Assembly (NCBI GenBank): GCA_041619315.1
Contig: JBFKEC010000084.1
Span: 1 to 12,021, forward strand
Direction of reading: 5' to 3'
DNA from: Oceanococcus sp041619315
GTDB lineage: Bacteria; Pseudomonadota; Gammaproteobacteria; Nevskiales; Oceanococcaceae
DNA: 12,021 nucleotides
The position numbers and the translations under genes are program-made. This document shows, in pieces, positions 1 through 6,360 of the stretch. Under the pieces are notes generated by a model. It was not told the DNA's origin, did no database searches, and was given only the letters and a program-made list of their open reading frames with translations. The number at the start of each line of letters is the position of its first letter. Positions within the stretch are counted from its first letter, which is position 1.

Positions 1-1299
1 CGCAGCGGTTGCCAGGGCGGCACAATACACCCACCACACAGCCTGCGGCCCGGCTTGTTCGACCTTGAACATCCAGACAAAGCCAAGCCCCCCGACACCC
101 CAGTAGGCCAGCGTGGTGGCACGCATGACGAACGCCGTATCCTTGAGCCCGCGCAGGACACCAGATCCTAGCGCCTGCAGCGCATCGACCAGATGGAATG
201 CACCCGCAATTTGCAAAAAGCTGACGGCAATCACAATCACCTCGGCATCGTCGGTATACAAGCGCACGATCGGTCCAGGCAGCACCAGCAAAATCAGCGC
301 CAGCAACCCACTGAGCACGCACATGCTCTGATAGCCCAGCGCACCGATGCGCCGTACGGCCGCTGCCTGACGCGCGCCCGCGGCCTGACCGACCAGCACC
401 GCCACCGCCTGGCCCAGGCCCAGCGCGATCATGAACATCATGCCGGTGAAGTTCAGGGCGATCTGGCTGGCACCGATGGTCGCAGTCCCAAAACGTGTCA
501 TGACCAGACCACCGGCAGCAAACAAGGCCGTCTCACTCGCCAGCGCCGCACCAATTGGAAAGCCCTGACGCAAAATTTCCACAATGTCAGAACGTTGCGC
601 CCGACCTTGCGGGCGATAGGCAATGAAACGTGGATCGCGCCAGAACAACCACAACATGGCCGCAGCCAGCCAGCACTGAACCAGCGCTGTGGCCAGCCCG
701 CAACCCATCGCCCCCAGAGCAGGCAGCGGCCCCCAACCACTCATCAAGGCGATGTCCAGCGGGATGTTGAGCAAGAGCGCGCTAAAACCTATCCACATCA
801 CCGGACGGCTGTAGCCCAAGCCTTCCAGGGTGTTGCGCAAGGCAAAAAACACGCCGAGAAACGGCGTACCCAATGACACCGCGCGCAAGTAGGCTATCGC
901 CTCACTGCGCACCACCGGCTCAAGCGGAAGCCACGACAGCAGCAATGGCGGGAACAGCCACAGCAACAAGCCCCACAGCGACCACAGCGTGATCATCAGG
1001 GTCACGGCCGAGGCGGAAAAGCGGGCAATCTCGCCGCTTTCAGATTGCGCCCCAACGCGGTGCGCCACCCCCGGTGACACGGCCAGCCCAAAGCCGAGCA
1101 GAAAGGTCATCCCGACCATCAGCATGGTCCCACCCAGGGCCACCCCTGCGAGCACCTCAGGACCGAGGCGGCCGGAAACAATGGTATCGGTGGTGTTCAT
1201 GCCGAAGAACGCCATCTGGGCGAACACGATCGGGCCGGCCAGACGGGCCAGTCGCGACAGACTCGGCAATTCAACCTTGGGCAGAGGGACAGCAGACAT
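1..1299 (-). CDS. MATE family multidrug/toxin efflux transporter (NorM/MdtK-like), 3' end cut off by the window
   Basis: The reverse strand carries an open frame of 433 codons from an ATG at 1299 to the window edge without a stop. The protein begins MSAVPLPKVELPSLSRLARL and is almost entirely hydrophobic helices separated by short polar loops. The stretches FAQMAFFGMNTTDTIVSGRL and VALGG near residues 26-57 are typical of the first helices of NorM-type MATE transporters. A second similar half, containing GASQIALNFTGMMFMIALGL and VGQAAGARQ, follows after about residue 240, as expected for the two six-helix bundles of the family. MATE proteins export cationic drugs and metabolites across the inner membrane using a sodium or proton gradient. 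The family is usually about 450-460 residues, so only some 20-30 C-terminal residues should be missing. It is divergent from cutA and looks monocistronic at its 5' side. The substrate cannot be read from the sequence, and no strong Shine-Dalgarno is visible. Confidence 0.88.
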   Translation of the reverse strand, partial: MSAVPLPKVELPSLSRLARLAGPIVFAQMAFFGMNTTDTIVSGRLGPEVLAGVALGGTMLMVGMTFLLGFGLAVSPGVAHRVGAQSESGEIARFSASAVTLMITLWSLWGLLLWLFPPLLLSWLPLEPVVRSEAIAYLRAVSLGTPFLGVFFALRNTLEGLGYSRPVMWIGFSALLLNIPLDIALMSGWGPLPALGAMGCGLATALVQCWLAAAMLWLFWRDPRFIAYRPQGRAQRSDIVEILRQGFPIGAALASETALFAAGGLVMTRFGTATIGASQIALNFTGMMFMIALGLGQAVAVLVGQAAGARQAAAVRRIGALGYQSMCVLSGLLALILLVLPGPIVRLYTDDAEVIVIAVSFLQIAGAFHLVDALQALGSGVLRGLKDTAFVMRATTLAYWGVGGLGFVWMFKVEQAGPQAVWWVYCAALATAA

Positions 1300-1340
1300 G
1301 AGCGGGTATTACGCCACGGTACGGCGAGCAGCAAACCGTC

Positions 1341-1347
1341 TATTATC
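1341..1347. promoter_or_regulatory. candidate overlapping divergent -10 elements between the MATE gene and cutA
   Basis: The 94-bp space between the two divergent starts contains TATTATC. Read forward it gives TATTAT (5 of 6 matches to the sigma-70 -10 box) pointing to cutA. Read on the reverse strand it gives GATAAT (5 of 6) pointing to the MATE gene. No good -35 box sits at 16-18 bp on either side, so this is a weak call. If both are used, the two promoters would compete for the same DNA. Confidence 0.28.
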
Positions 1348-1367
1348 GCGCGTCCAGATTGAACCTG

Positions 1368-1387
1368 GTGACCCGTCTGTCGGTCAC
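1368..1387 (+). other. short inverted repeat in the cutA leader
   Basis: GTGACC (1368-1373) and GGTCAC (1382-1387) form a 6-bp stem with an 8-nt loop, ending 6 nt before the cutA ATG. It occupies the place where a Shine-Dalgarno would be expected, and none is seen. It may be an RNA hairpin or an operator half-site pair; it may also be chance. Confidence 0.3.
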
Positions 1388-1393
1388 ACTGCC

Positions 1394-1753
1394 ATGTCCA
1401 GCCGCCCCGACCCAGACCACTTGCACGTCGTACTGTGCACCTGCCCGCCGAATGAGGCCCAAACCCTGGCCCGGACTGTGGTCGAGCAGCGTGTGGCCGC
1501 CTGCGTCAACATCCTGCCCACCATCCAGTCGGTGTATCGCTGGGAAGATACCGTTGTCGACGAAGCCGAGTCTCTGTTGATGATCAAAACCACGGCGCAG
1601 CGCAGCAAAGCCCTGTTCGCCCTGCTCGCCGAACGGCATCCCTATGCCGTGCCGGAAATCATCAGCCTGCCCAGCGACAGCGTCCTGCCGAGTTACCTGG
1701 CCTGGGTCCATGACGAAACCCGCCCCAATCCTGAATCCACAAACACACCATGA
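1394..1753 (+). CDS. cutA: CutA-family divalent-cation tolerance protein
   Basis: This encodes a 119-residue protein of the CutA family, small trimeric ferredoxin-like proteins linked genetically to copper and other divalent-cation tolerance; their biochemical role is still unsettled. Family features are VVLCTCPPNEAQTLARTVVE near residues 12-31, VAACVNILP, the VYRWED strand, a basic KTT segment, and HPYAVPEIISLP near the C-terminus, which is the most conserved part of the family. The frame is open far upstream to 989, but that extension lies antisense to the MATE gene and resembles no CutA N-terminus, so the ATG at 1394 is chosen; it gives a length close to the usual 105-115 residues. There is no clear Shine-Dalgarno. 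Its stop overlaps the next start as ATGA, so it heads the thiol-protein genes, which fits the frequent pairing of cutA with dsbD in proteobacteria. Confidence 0.9.
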   Translation: MSSRPDPDHLHVVLCTCPPNEAQTLARTVVEQRVAACVNILPTIQSVYRWEDTVVDEAESLLMIKTTAQRSKALFALLAERHPYAVPEIISLPSDSVLPSYLAWVHDETRPNPESTNTP

Positions 1754-2196
1754 CCCCCAGATTTCTCAGCGCGTTGCTCGCCCTCATCGTCCCGCTTGTG
1801 GCGTCGGCTGGATTCTTCGACCAGCGTGGCGGCCAGCAAAATGAATTCCTCAGCGCAGAGGACGCCTTTCAGGTCGAGGCACTGGCCATGGATGCAACGA
1901 CCATTCAGGCCCGCTGGTCCATTGCCCCCGGCCATTACCTCTACCGCCATCGGCTGGACATCGAATTGCTCAATCCCGCTGACGCCACCATGCAATGGCT
2001 GGCACCGGCCGGACAAGCCTATGAGGACGAACACTTTGGCCAGGTCGAGATCTATCACGACACCCTGGACGTACCCATTGTGGTAAGCGGTGCCGGCCCA
2101 GAGATCACCCTCAAGTTTCGCTACCAGGGCTGCGCAGAAGCAGGCCTGTGCTACCCTCCGCAGACTCGCACCGTAACGCTCGAACTGAACCCGTAA
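1750..2196 (+). CDS. free-standing DsbD N-terminal (alpha) domain, periplasmic thiol-disulfide interchange
   Basis: This encodes 148 residues: a signal peptide (residues 1-20, cleavage likely after VASA) followed by one immunoglobulin-like domain that matches the N-terminal domain of DsbD. The diagnostic parts are the redox pair in YQGCAEAGLCYPPQTRTV (Cys128 and Cys134, the same spacing as Cys103/Cys109 of E. coli DsbD) and the cap-loop region DEHFGQVEIYHDTLDVP (from residue 93). In full-length DsbD this domain accepts electrons from the membrane domain and passes them to periplasmic partners such as DsbC, CcmG or DsbG. Here the protein stops directly after the domain with TAA; the eight-helix membrane domain and the C-terminal thioredoxin domain are absent. 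The start overlaps the cutA stop (ATGA) and the stop overlaps the next start (TAATG). Both edges are clean, so it looks like a maintained gene and not debris. The source of its electrons is unknown. Confidence 0.85.
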   Translation: MTPRFLSALLALIVPLVASAGFFDQRGGQQNEFLSAEDAFQVEALAMDATTIQARWSIAPGHYLYRHRLDIELLNPADATMQWLAPAGQAYEDEHFGQVEIYHDTLDVPIVVSGAGPEITLKFRYQGCAEAGLCYPPQTRTVTLELNP

Positions 2197-2717
2197 TGAA
2201 AGCACTGACCTATGCCGTGATTGCCCTTGCGGCGCTTGGCCTCGGCTTCGTCCTGGGCGGTCTTGAGCGTGATCACGAGCACAGCGTTGAAGCCAGCGAA
2301 CCGGTCCCGGCGCCGGCCTTCTCGCTGGTGGATCTGAATGGTGAAGCGCACACGCCCGAGCGCTATCGCGGGCAACTCCTGCTGATCAATTTCTGGGCCA
2401 CCTGGTGCACGCCGTGTGTACTGGAGATGCCGCGACTTGATGCGGCCTATCAGCAATACGCCGATCAGGGTCTTGCGATTCTGGGGCCAGCCCTTGATGA
2501 TTCCAGCGCGGTCAGCACGTATTTGAGTGAAAACCCGGTGAGTTATCCGGTCACGGTTGGTGATCAGGCGCTTTTCGACCTGATGGATGCCTTCGGCGAC
2601 AGCCTGGGCGCACTGCCGTTCAGTGTTCTGATTGACCGCGATGGGCTGGTGGTCGAACGCCATTGGGGCGAACTCACCGACGAACAGCTCGAAAATCTGA
2701 TTAAAACCCACATTTAA
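2196..2717 (+). CDS. TlpA/ResA-like membrane-anchored thioredoxin-fold protein
   Basis: This encodes 173 residues: an uncleaved or signal-like hydrophobic N-terminal helix (about residues 4-22), a short charged linker, then a thioredoxin fold from about residue 38. The active site is NFWATWCTPC (Cys71/Cys74), followed by a TlpA-type helix (VLEMPRL). The cis-proline region is ALPFSVLIDRDG (Pro141). Proteins of this family act in the periplasm, reducing disulfides of specific clients such as cytochrome c apoproteins, outer-membrane proteins or cytochrome oxidase copper sites. Its ATG shares one base with the stop of the DsbD N-terminal-domain gene (TAATG), so the two are probably translated together and are likely redox partners. 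In effect it occupies the place of the missing C-terminal thioredoxin domain of DsbD, but its sequence is TlpA-like. An upstream in-frame ATG at 2148 lies inside the previous gene and would destroy the signal sequence. Confidence 0.85.
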   Translation: MKALTYAVIALAALGLGFVLGGLERDHEHSVEASEPVPAPAFSLVDLNGEAHTPERYRGQLLLINFWATWCTPCVLEMPRLDAAYQQYADQGLAILGPALDDSSAVSTYLSENPVSYPVTVGDQALFDLMDAFGDSLGALPFSVLIDRDGLVVERHWGELTDEQLENLIKTHI

Positions 2718-2769
2718 CGACGAACGTGTAGGAATATGCTGACATCGTGCTGCGATCTTCAGCAAAACC

Positions 2770-2775
2770 TATACA
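2770..2775 (+). promoter_or_regulatory. weak candidate -10 element upstream of aroQ
   Basis: The 112-bp gap at 2718-2830 is the only sizeable break between cutA and prmA. It contains TATACA (5 of 6 matches to TATAAT), but no convincing -35 box at the right distance. An internal promoter for aroQ-accB-accC-prmA is plausible from the gap itself; this exact box is a guess. I see no terminator hairpin in the gap. Confidence 0.22.
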
Positions 2776-2830
2776 ACTCGATCCAACTGCGACACAATGG
2801 TGCAAAACCGCATGAACAGGATCGACCGCA

Positions 2831-3283
2831 GTGGGCAAACTGCTTTTACTCAACGGCCCGAACCTTAATCGGCTCGGCACGCGGGAGCCGCAAACCTACG
2901 GCCAACACACGCTTGCCGAAATCGAGCAACAGCTCACCGCGCAGGCCAGCGCACGGGGTCACGAACTGGCGTGCTTTCAGAGCAATGCCGAACACGCACT
3001 GATTGAGCGCATTCATCAAGCCGGCGACCAGGCCTGCGACTTCATCCTGTTCAATCCCGCGGCCTTCACCCATACCAGCGTGGCATTGCGCGATGCGCTG
3101 CTCGCCGTGGACGTGCCGTTTATCGAAATACACCTCAGCAATGTGCACGCTCGCGAATCCTTCCGTCACCACTCATATCTATCCGATATAGCGGCCGGCG
3201 TCATTTGCGGATTGGGTGTACAGGGCTATGAACTCGCATTGAATGCCGCGCTGCGGCAACTCGACTTGAAACAGGACGTTTGA
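2831..3283 (+). CDS. aroQ: type II 3-dehydroquinate dehydratase
   Basis: This is the third enzyme of the shikimate pathway: a cytoplasmic dodecameric dehydratase converting 3-dehydroquinate to 3-dehydroshikimate for aromatic amino acid synthesis. The 150-residue product has the usual length and all the family signatures: NGPNLNRLGTREP at residues 8-20 with the catalytic arginine region, the catalytic Tyr23 in TYG, FNPAAFTHTS (Asn75), and EIHLSNVHARESFRHHSY carrying His101, Arg108 and Arg112. It starts with GTG at 2831; AGGA at 2818-2821 is a plausible Shine-Dalgarno, and the ATG at 2812 is out of frame. The stop overlaps the accB ATG (TGATG), a tight coupling seen in many gammaproteobacteria where aroQ leads accBC. 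Confidence 0.96.
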   Translation: MGKLLLLNGPNLNRLGTREPQTYGQHTLAEIEQQLTAQASARGHELACFQSNAEHALIERIHQAGDQACDFILFNPAAFTHTSVALRDALLAVDVPFIEIHLSNVHARESFRHHSYLSDIAAGVICGLGVQGYELALNAALRQLDLKQDV

Positions 3284-3738
3284 TGGACATTCGCAAAGTC
3301 AAGAAACTGATCGAGCTGGTGGAAAGCTCGGATGTGGCCGAAATCGAAATCAAGGCCGGCGAGGAAGCTATCCGCATCAGCCGCTTCAGCCAACACAGCG
3401 CACCGATCGCCAGCACGCCTGTGGCGGCAGCGCCGCACAGCGCAGCACCGCGTGCGGCCGAACCCGGCGCCGACGTTTCGGCCGAACCGGCCAAACGCGA
3501 TGAAAGCAAACTGGTGCGCTCACCTATGGTCGGTACGTTCTACGCTTCGCCGTCACCCAGTGCACCGTCGTTCGTCGAAATCGGCCAGACCGTTTCGGCC
3601 GGCCAGACCCTGTGCATCATCGAAGCCATGAAGATGCTCAACCAGATCGAAGCGCCACACTCCGGCACCGTAACCGAAGTGCTGGTAGAAAATGAGGAGT
3701 CGGTGGAATTCGACCAGCCCCTGTTTGTAATCGAATAG
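3283..3738 (+). CDS. accB: biotin carboxyl carrier protein of acetyl-CoA carboxylase
   Basis: This is the BCCP subunit (151 residues), which carries biotin between the biotin carboxylase and carboxyltransferase halves of acetyl-CoA carboxylase in the first committed step of fatty acid synthesis. The N-terminal part (MDIRKVKKLIELVESSDVAE) is the conserved biotin-carboxylase-binding segment. Residues 40-75 are an Ala/Pro-rich flexible linker. The biotinyl domain starts at LVRSPMVGTFY; it keeps the thumb-like insertion around residues 90-102 (SPSPSAPSFVEIG) and the biotinylation motif EAMKM with Lys117. The ATG at 3283 is chosen over a TTG one codon upstream; AGGA at 3273-3276 inside aroQ gives good spacing. 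Because it overlaps aroQ, it has no long private leader such as the one that carries autoregulation in E. coli accBC. Confidence 0.97.
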   Translation: MDIRKVKKLIELVESSDVAEIEIKAGEEAIRISRFSQHSAPIASTPVAAAPHSAAPRAAEPGADVSAEPAKRDESKLVRSPMVGTFYASPSPSAPSFVEIGQTVSAGQTLCIIEAMKMLNQIEAPHSGTVTEVLVENEESVEFDQPLFVIE

Positions 3739-3745
3739 GTGCCGC

Positions 3746-5110
3746 ATGAGCCCTCCCTTTGAAAAAGTCCTGATCGCCAATCGTGGCGAAATCGCTCTTC
3801 GCATCCAGCGCGCATGCCGCGAACTGGGCATCGCAACGGTGGCGGTGTATTCCAGCGCTGACCGCGAGCAAAAACATGTTCTGCTGGCCGACGAATCGGT
3901 GTGCATCGGGCCACCAGCGGCCGGCAAGAGTTACCTCAACATGGCGGCAATCATTTCCGCCGCTGAAGTGACCGGGGCCAACGCCATCCATCCCGGCTAC
4001 GGCTTCATGTCGGAAAATGCCGATTTTGCCGAAAGCGTGGTGCGCAGCGGCTTCGCCTTCATCGGACCGCGCGCCGAAACCATTCGATTGATGGGCGACA
4101 AGACGGCCGCGATCGAAGCCATGCAAAAAGCCGGCGTACCCTGCGTGCCCGGCTCTGACGGCGCACTCGGCGAAGACCCCGCAGCGTGGCGCACAATTGC
4201 CCAACGGATCGGCTATCCGGTCCTGGTCAAGGCTGCAGCTGGCGGCGGCGGTCGCGGCATGCATGTGATCCGCTCGGAAGCCGAACTTGAACGTAACATC
4301 GGGTTGGCCCGCCAGGAAGCCGCGTCAGCCTTCGGCAATGACGCCGTGTTTCTGGAGAAATATCTGGAAACCCCGCGCCATATCGAATTTCAGGTGCTCG
4401 CCGACCAGCACGGTAAAGCCATCCATCTGGGCGAGCGCGACTGCTCCATGCAGCGCCGTAACCAGAAGGTCATGGAAGAAGCCCCGGCGCCCGGCATCAG
4501 CCCCGAGGCCCGCGCCGAGATCGGCGCCCTGTGCGTCAAAGCCTGTGAAGACATGGGCTATGTCGGCGCCGGCACTTTCGAGTTCCTGTATGAAAACGAT
4601 GCCTTTCATTTCATTGAAATGAATACGCGCATCCAGGTCGAGCACCCGGTTACAGAAATGATCACGGGCGTCGATCTGGTCAAGGAACAGCTACTGATCG
4701 CAGCCGGGCAGCCCTTGCGCTACAGCCAGGACGACATTCACATTACTGGCCACGCCCTGGAATGCCGCATCAACGCCGAGGATCCCTTGCGCTTTGTGCC
4801 CTCCCCCGGCGAAGTGACCAAATACCACGTGCCTGGCGGCCCCGGCGTACGCGTCGATTCGCATGTCTACCGTGGCTATCACGTGCCACCGCACTATGAC
4901 TCTATGATCGGCAAGCTGATCGCCCATGGCGAAGACCGCGAGTGCGCCATGGCGCGTATGCGCACTGCCTTGTCTGAACTGGTCGTCGAAGGTGTGCGCA
5001 CCAACCGCGAACTGCATCAGCGCATCCTCGAAGACCCGCAATTTGTTGCGGGCGGCGCCCACATCCACCATCTGGAATCGCGCCTGAAAGAATGGAGTGG
5101 AGATGCCTGA
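3746..5110 (+). CDS. accC: biotin carboxylase subunit of acetyl-CoA carboxylase
   Basis: This 454-residue ATP-grasp enzyme carboxylates BCCP-bound biotin using ATP and bicarbonate. Visible signatures are the N-terminal biotin carboxylase motif KVLIANRGEIALRI (residues 7-20), HPGYGFMSENADFAE (82-96), the glycine-rich ATP lid AAGGGGRGM (164-172), HLGERDCSMQRRNQKVMEEAP (227-247), and the metal and catalytic segment EMNTRIQVEHPVTE (291-304), with the glutamate, asparagine and arginine expected at the active site. The length is close to E. coli AccC (449). Its ATG is 7 nt after the accB stop, and the Shine-Dalgarno AGG (3737-3739) sits across the accB stop codon, so the two subunits are translated in step. 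The 3' end overlaps the prmA start by 8 bases. Confidence 0.97.
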   Translation: MSPPFEKVLIANRGEIALRIQRACRELGIATVAVYSSADREQKHVLLADESVCIGPPAAGKSYLNMAAIISAAEVTGANAIHPGYGFMSENADFAESVVRSGFAFIGPRAETIRLMGDKTAAIEAMQKAGVPCVPGSDGALGEDPAAWRTIAQRIGYPVLVKAAAGGGGRGMHVIRSEAELERNIGLARQEAASAFGNDAVFLEKYLETPRHIEFQVLADQHGKAIHLGERDCSMQRRNQKVMEEAPAPGISPEARAEIGALCVKACEDMGYVGAGTFEFLYENDAFHFIEMNTRIQVEHPVTEMITGVDLVKEQLLIAAGQPLRYSQDDIHITGHALECRINAEDPLRFVPSPGEVTKYHVPGGPGVRVDSHVYRGYHVPPHYDSMIGKLIAHGEDRECAMARMRTALSELVVEGVRTNRELHQRILEDPQFVAGGAHIHHLESRLKEWSGDA

Positions 5111-5996
5111 GGGCACACGCTGGGCGCAGATACATATCGCCACGGATACACCTGAGCCGCTGGAAGAACAACTGCTAGAGCATGGCGCGCTGGCGGTAAC
5201 CCTGAGCGATGCCGAAGACACCCCGGTGTTTGAACCCGCACCGGGCGAGCTACGCCTGTGGCCGCGTACCGTCGTGTGCGGCCTGTTCGAGGCCGATACC
5301 AACCTCACGGCACTGGCCACCACATTGGTCAGCACTGGCATCTGCCAGCCCGAGCATATCCGCGTCGACGGCCTGGAAGATCGCGCTTGGGAACGCGAAT
5401 GGCTCAAGGATTTCCGCCCCATGGCATTCGGCCAACGACTGTGGGTCAGCCCGCATGAAGCCGAGCCGGTCTGGCCTGAAGATGCGGTGGTATTGCGTAT
5501 GGATCCGGGGCTTGCTTTTGGCACCGGCACCCATGCCACCACCCGACTGTGCCTGAACTGGCTGGATCAAGCCGATCTTGCCGGCAAACACGTGATTGAT
5601 TACGGCTGTGGCTCGGGCGTGCTCGCAGTCGCCGCCGCGCTGCTCGGCGCCGAGCGGGTCAGCGCCTTTGATATCGACCCGCAAGCCATGACCGCAACCT
5701 TGGAAAATGCCCGGGCCAACGGGGTTGCCGACAAACTCACGCTTTGCCCGACCGATCAGCCGCCCGAACAGCCGGCCGACATCGTCATCGCCAATATCCT
5801 GGCCGGCACGCTGATTGATCTGGCCGCTCCCTTAAGCGCACTGGTCAAGCCGGGCGGCAGCCTTGTGATGTCCGGCATTCTCGCGGAACACGCGCAATCT
5901 GTCCGCGTCGCATTCGCTGAGCAATTTTTGCTCAACGCAGCAAATTCAGAGGCTTGGGTCAGACTCGACGGAAGGCGATTTGCGCCTCACGCCTAA
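5103..5996 (+). CDS. prmA: ribosomal protein L11 methyltransferase
   Basis: This 297-residue SAM-dependent enzyme trimethylates ribosomal protein L11. The N-terminal substrate-recognition domain includes DTPVFEPAPGELRLW (residues 39-53) and WEREWLKDFRPMAFGQRLWV (96-115). The catalytic domain has DPGLAFGTGTHATT (134-147), SAM motif I VIDYGCGSG (164-172), an acidic DIDPQA after the next strand, and ANILAG (230-235), which is the family's NIL motif. The start is ATG 5103, because GGAG at 5094-5097 is 5 nt upstream and MP matches the usual PrmA N-terminus; an in-frame GTG at 5097 would add two residues. It overlaps accC, and accC-prmA adjacency is common in gammaproteobacteria. In many relatives a DUF3426 gene and dusB follow, but here fis comes next. 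Confidence 0.96.
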   Translation: MPEGTRWAQIHIATDTPEPLEEQLLEHGALAVTLSDAEDTPVFEPAPGELRLWPRTVVCGLFEADTNLTALATTLVSTGICQPEHIRVDGLEDRAWEREWLKDFRPMAFGQRLWVSPHEAEPVWPEDAVVLRMDPGLAFGTGTHATTRLCLNWLDQADLAGKHVIDYGCGSGVLAVAAALLGAERVSAFDIDPQAMTATLENARANGVADKLTLCPTDQPPEQPADIVIANILAGTLIDLAAPLSALVKPGGSLVMSGILAEHAQSVRVAFAEQFLLNAANSEAWVRLDGRRFAPHA

Positions 5997-6007
5997 ACCG
6001 CTATCAT
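5980..6007 (+). promoter_or_regulatory. candidate sigma-70 promoter for fis with a GC-rich discriminator
   Basis: TTGCGC (5980-5985), a 16-bp spacer and TATCAT (6002-6007, 5 of 6 matches) lie at the end of prmA and in the 79-bp gap before fis. The bases after the -10 are a GC-rich run (CCCTGCCCCC). Such discriminators are typical of promoters that respond to ppGpp/DksA and growth rate, as known for E. coli fis; applying that here is inference. The -35 box is poor (3 of 6). Confidence 0.4.
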
Positions 6008-6075
6008 CCCTGCCCCCGTGAGACTGCTTCTCGGGTCGGGGATTACGCAGAGTCAAGGCGGCGCCAGCGCGAACG

Positions 6076-6345
6076 ATGTCAGGAATAGAACAACAAGAAT
6101 CAGGTCTGGATGACCATAAGCCGCTGAGCTATTACGTTGATGCCAGCCTCAAGCGGTATTTCAAGGAACTCAATGGCCATCAGCCCAATGAGCTTTATCG
6201 ACTCATCCTTTCGGAAGTTGAAAAGCCGCTGATCGAACGCGTCATGCACCATTGTGACGGCAACAACAGCCGCGCCGCAGAAATCCTCGGCATCAACCGC
6301 GCAACCCTGCGCAAGAAAATTCAGCAGTACCGCATTTCATTCTAA
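6076..6345 (+). CDS. fis: Fis family nucleoid-associated DNA-binding protein
   Basis: This 89-residue protein bends DNA and acts as a growth-phase global regulator, and in enterobacteria also as an inversion-stimulating factor. The core helices include YVDASLKRYFKELNG and LYRLILSEVEKPLIERVMHH. The C-terminal helix-turn-helix NNSRAAEILGINRATLRKK (residues 63-81) matches Fis and the related NtrC-type C-terminal domain. The protein is slightly shorter than the 98 residues of E. coli Fis; the difference is in the N-terminal arm, which in E. coli contacts DNA invertases. The ATG has no strong Shine-Dalgarno. E. coli fis follows dusB, but here it follows prmA and is followed 15 bp later by purH, so Fis and purine synthesis may share a transcript. 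Confidence 0.93.
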   Translation: MSGIEQQESGLDDHKPLSYYVDASLKRYFKELNGHQPNELYRLILSEVEKPLIERVMHHCDGNNSRAAEILGINRATLRKKIQQYRISF

Positions 6346-6360
6346 CCCCACGGAACTGAC

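Noticed and set aside
193..876. A 227-codon forward open frame
   Set aside because: It lies antisense to the MATE gene; its translation is rich in Gln, Arg and His with no domain pattern, while the reverse frame gives a coherent membrane protein.
989..1393. N-terminal extension of cutA to an ATG at 989
   Set aside because: The extension covers the start of the divergent MATE gene and has no similarity to CutA; a start at 1394 gives the normal family length.
3638..4264. A 208-codon reverse open frame inside accB/accC
   Set aside because: It is the mirror of strongly conserved accB and accC codons, with His/Gly-rich translation typical of antisense frames.
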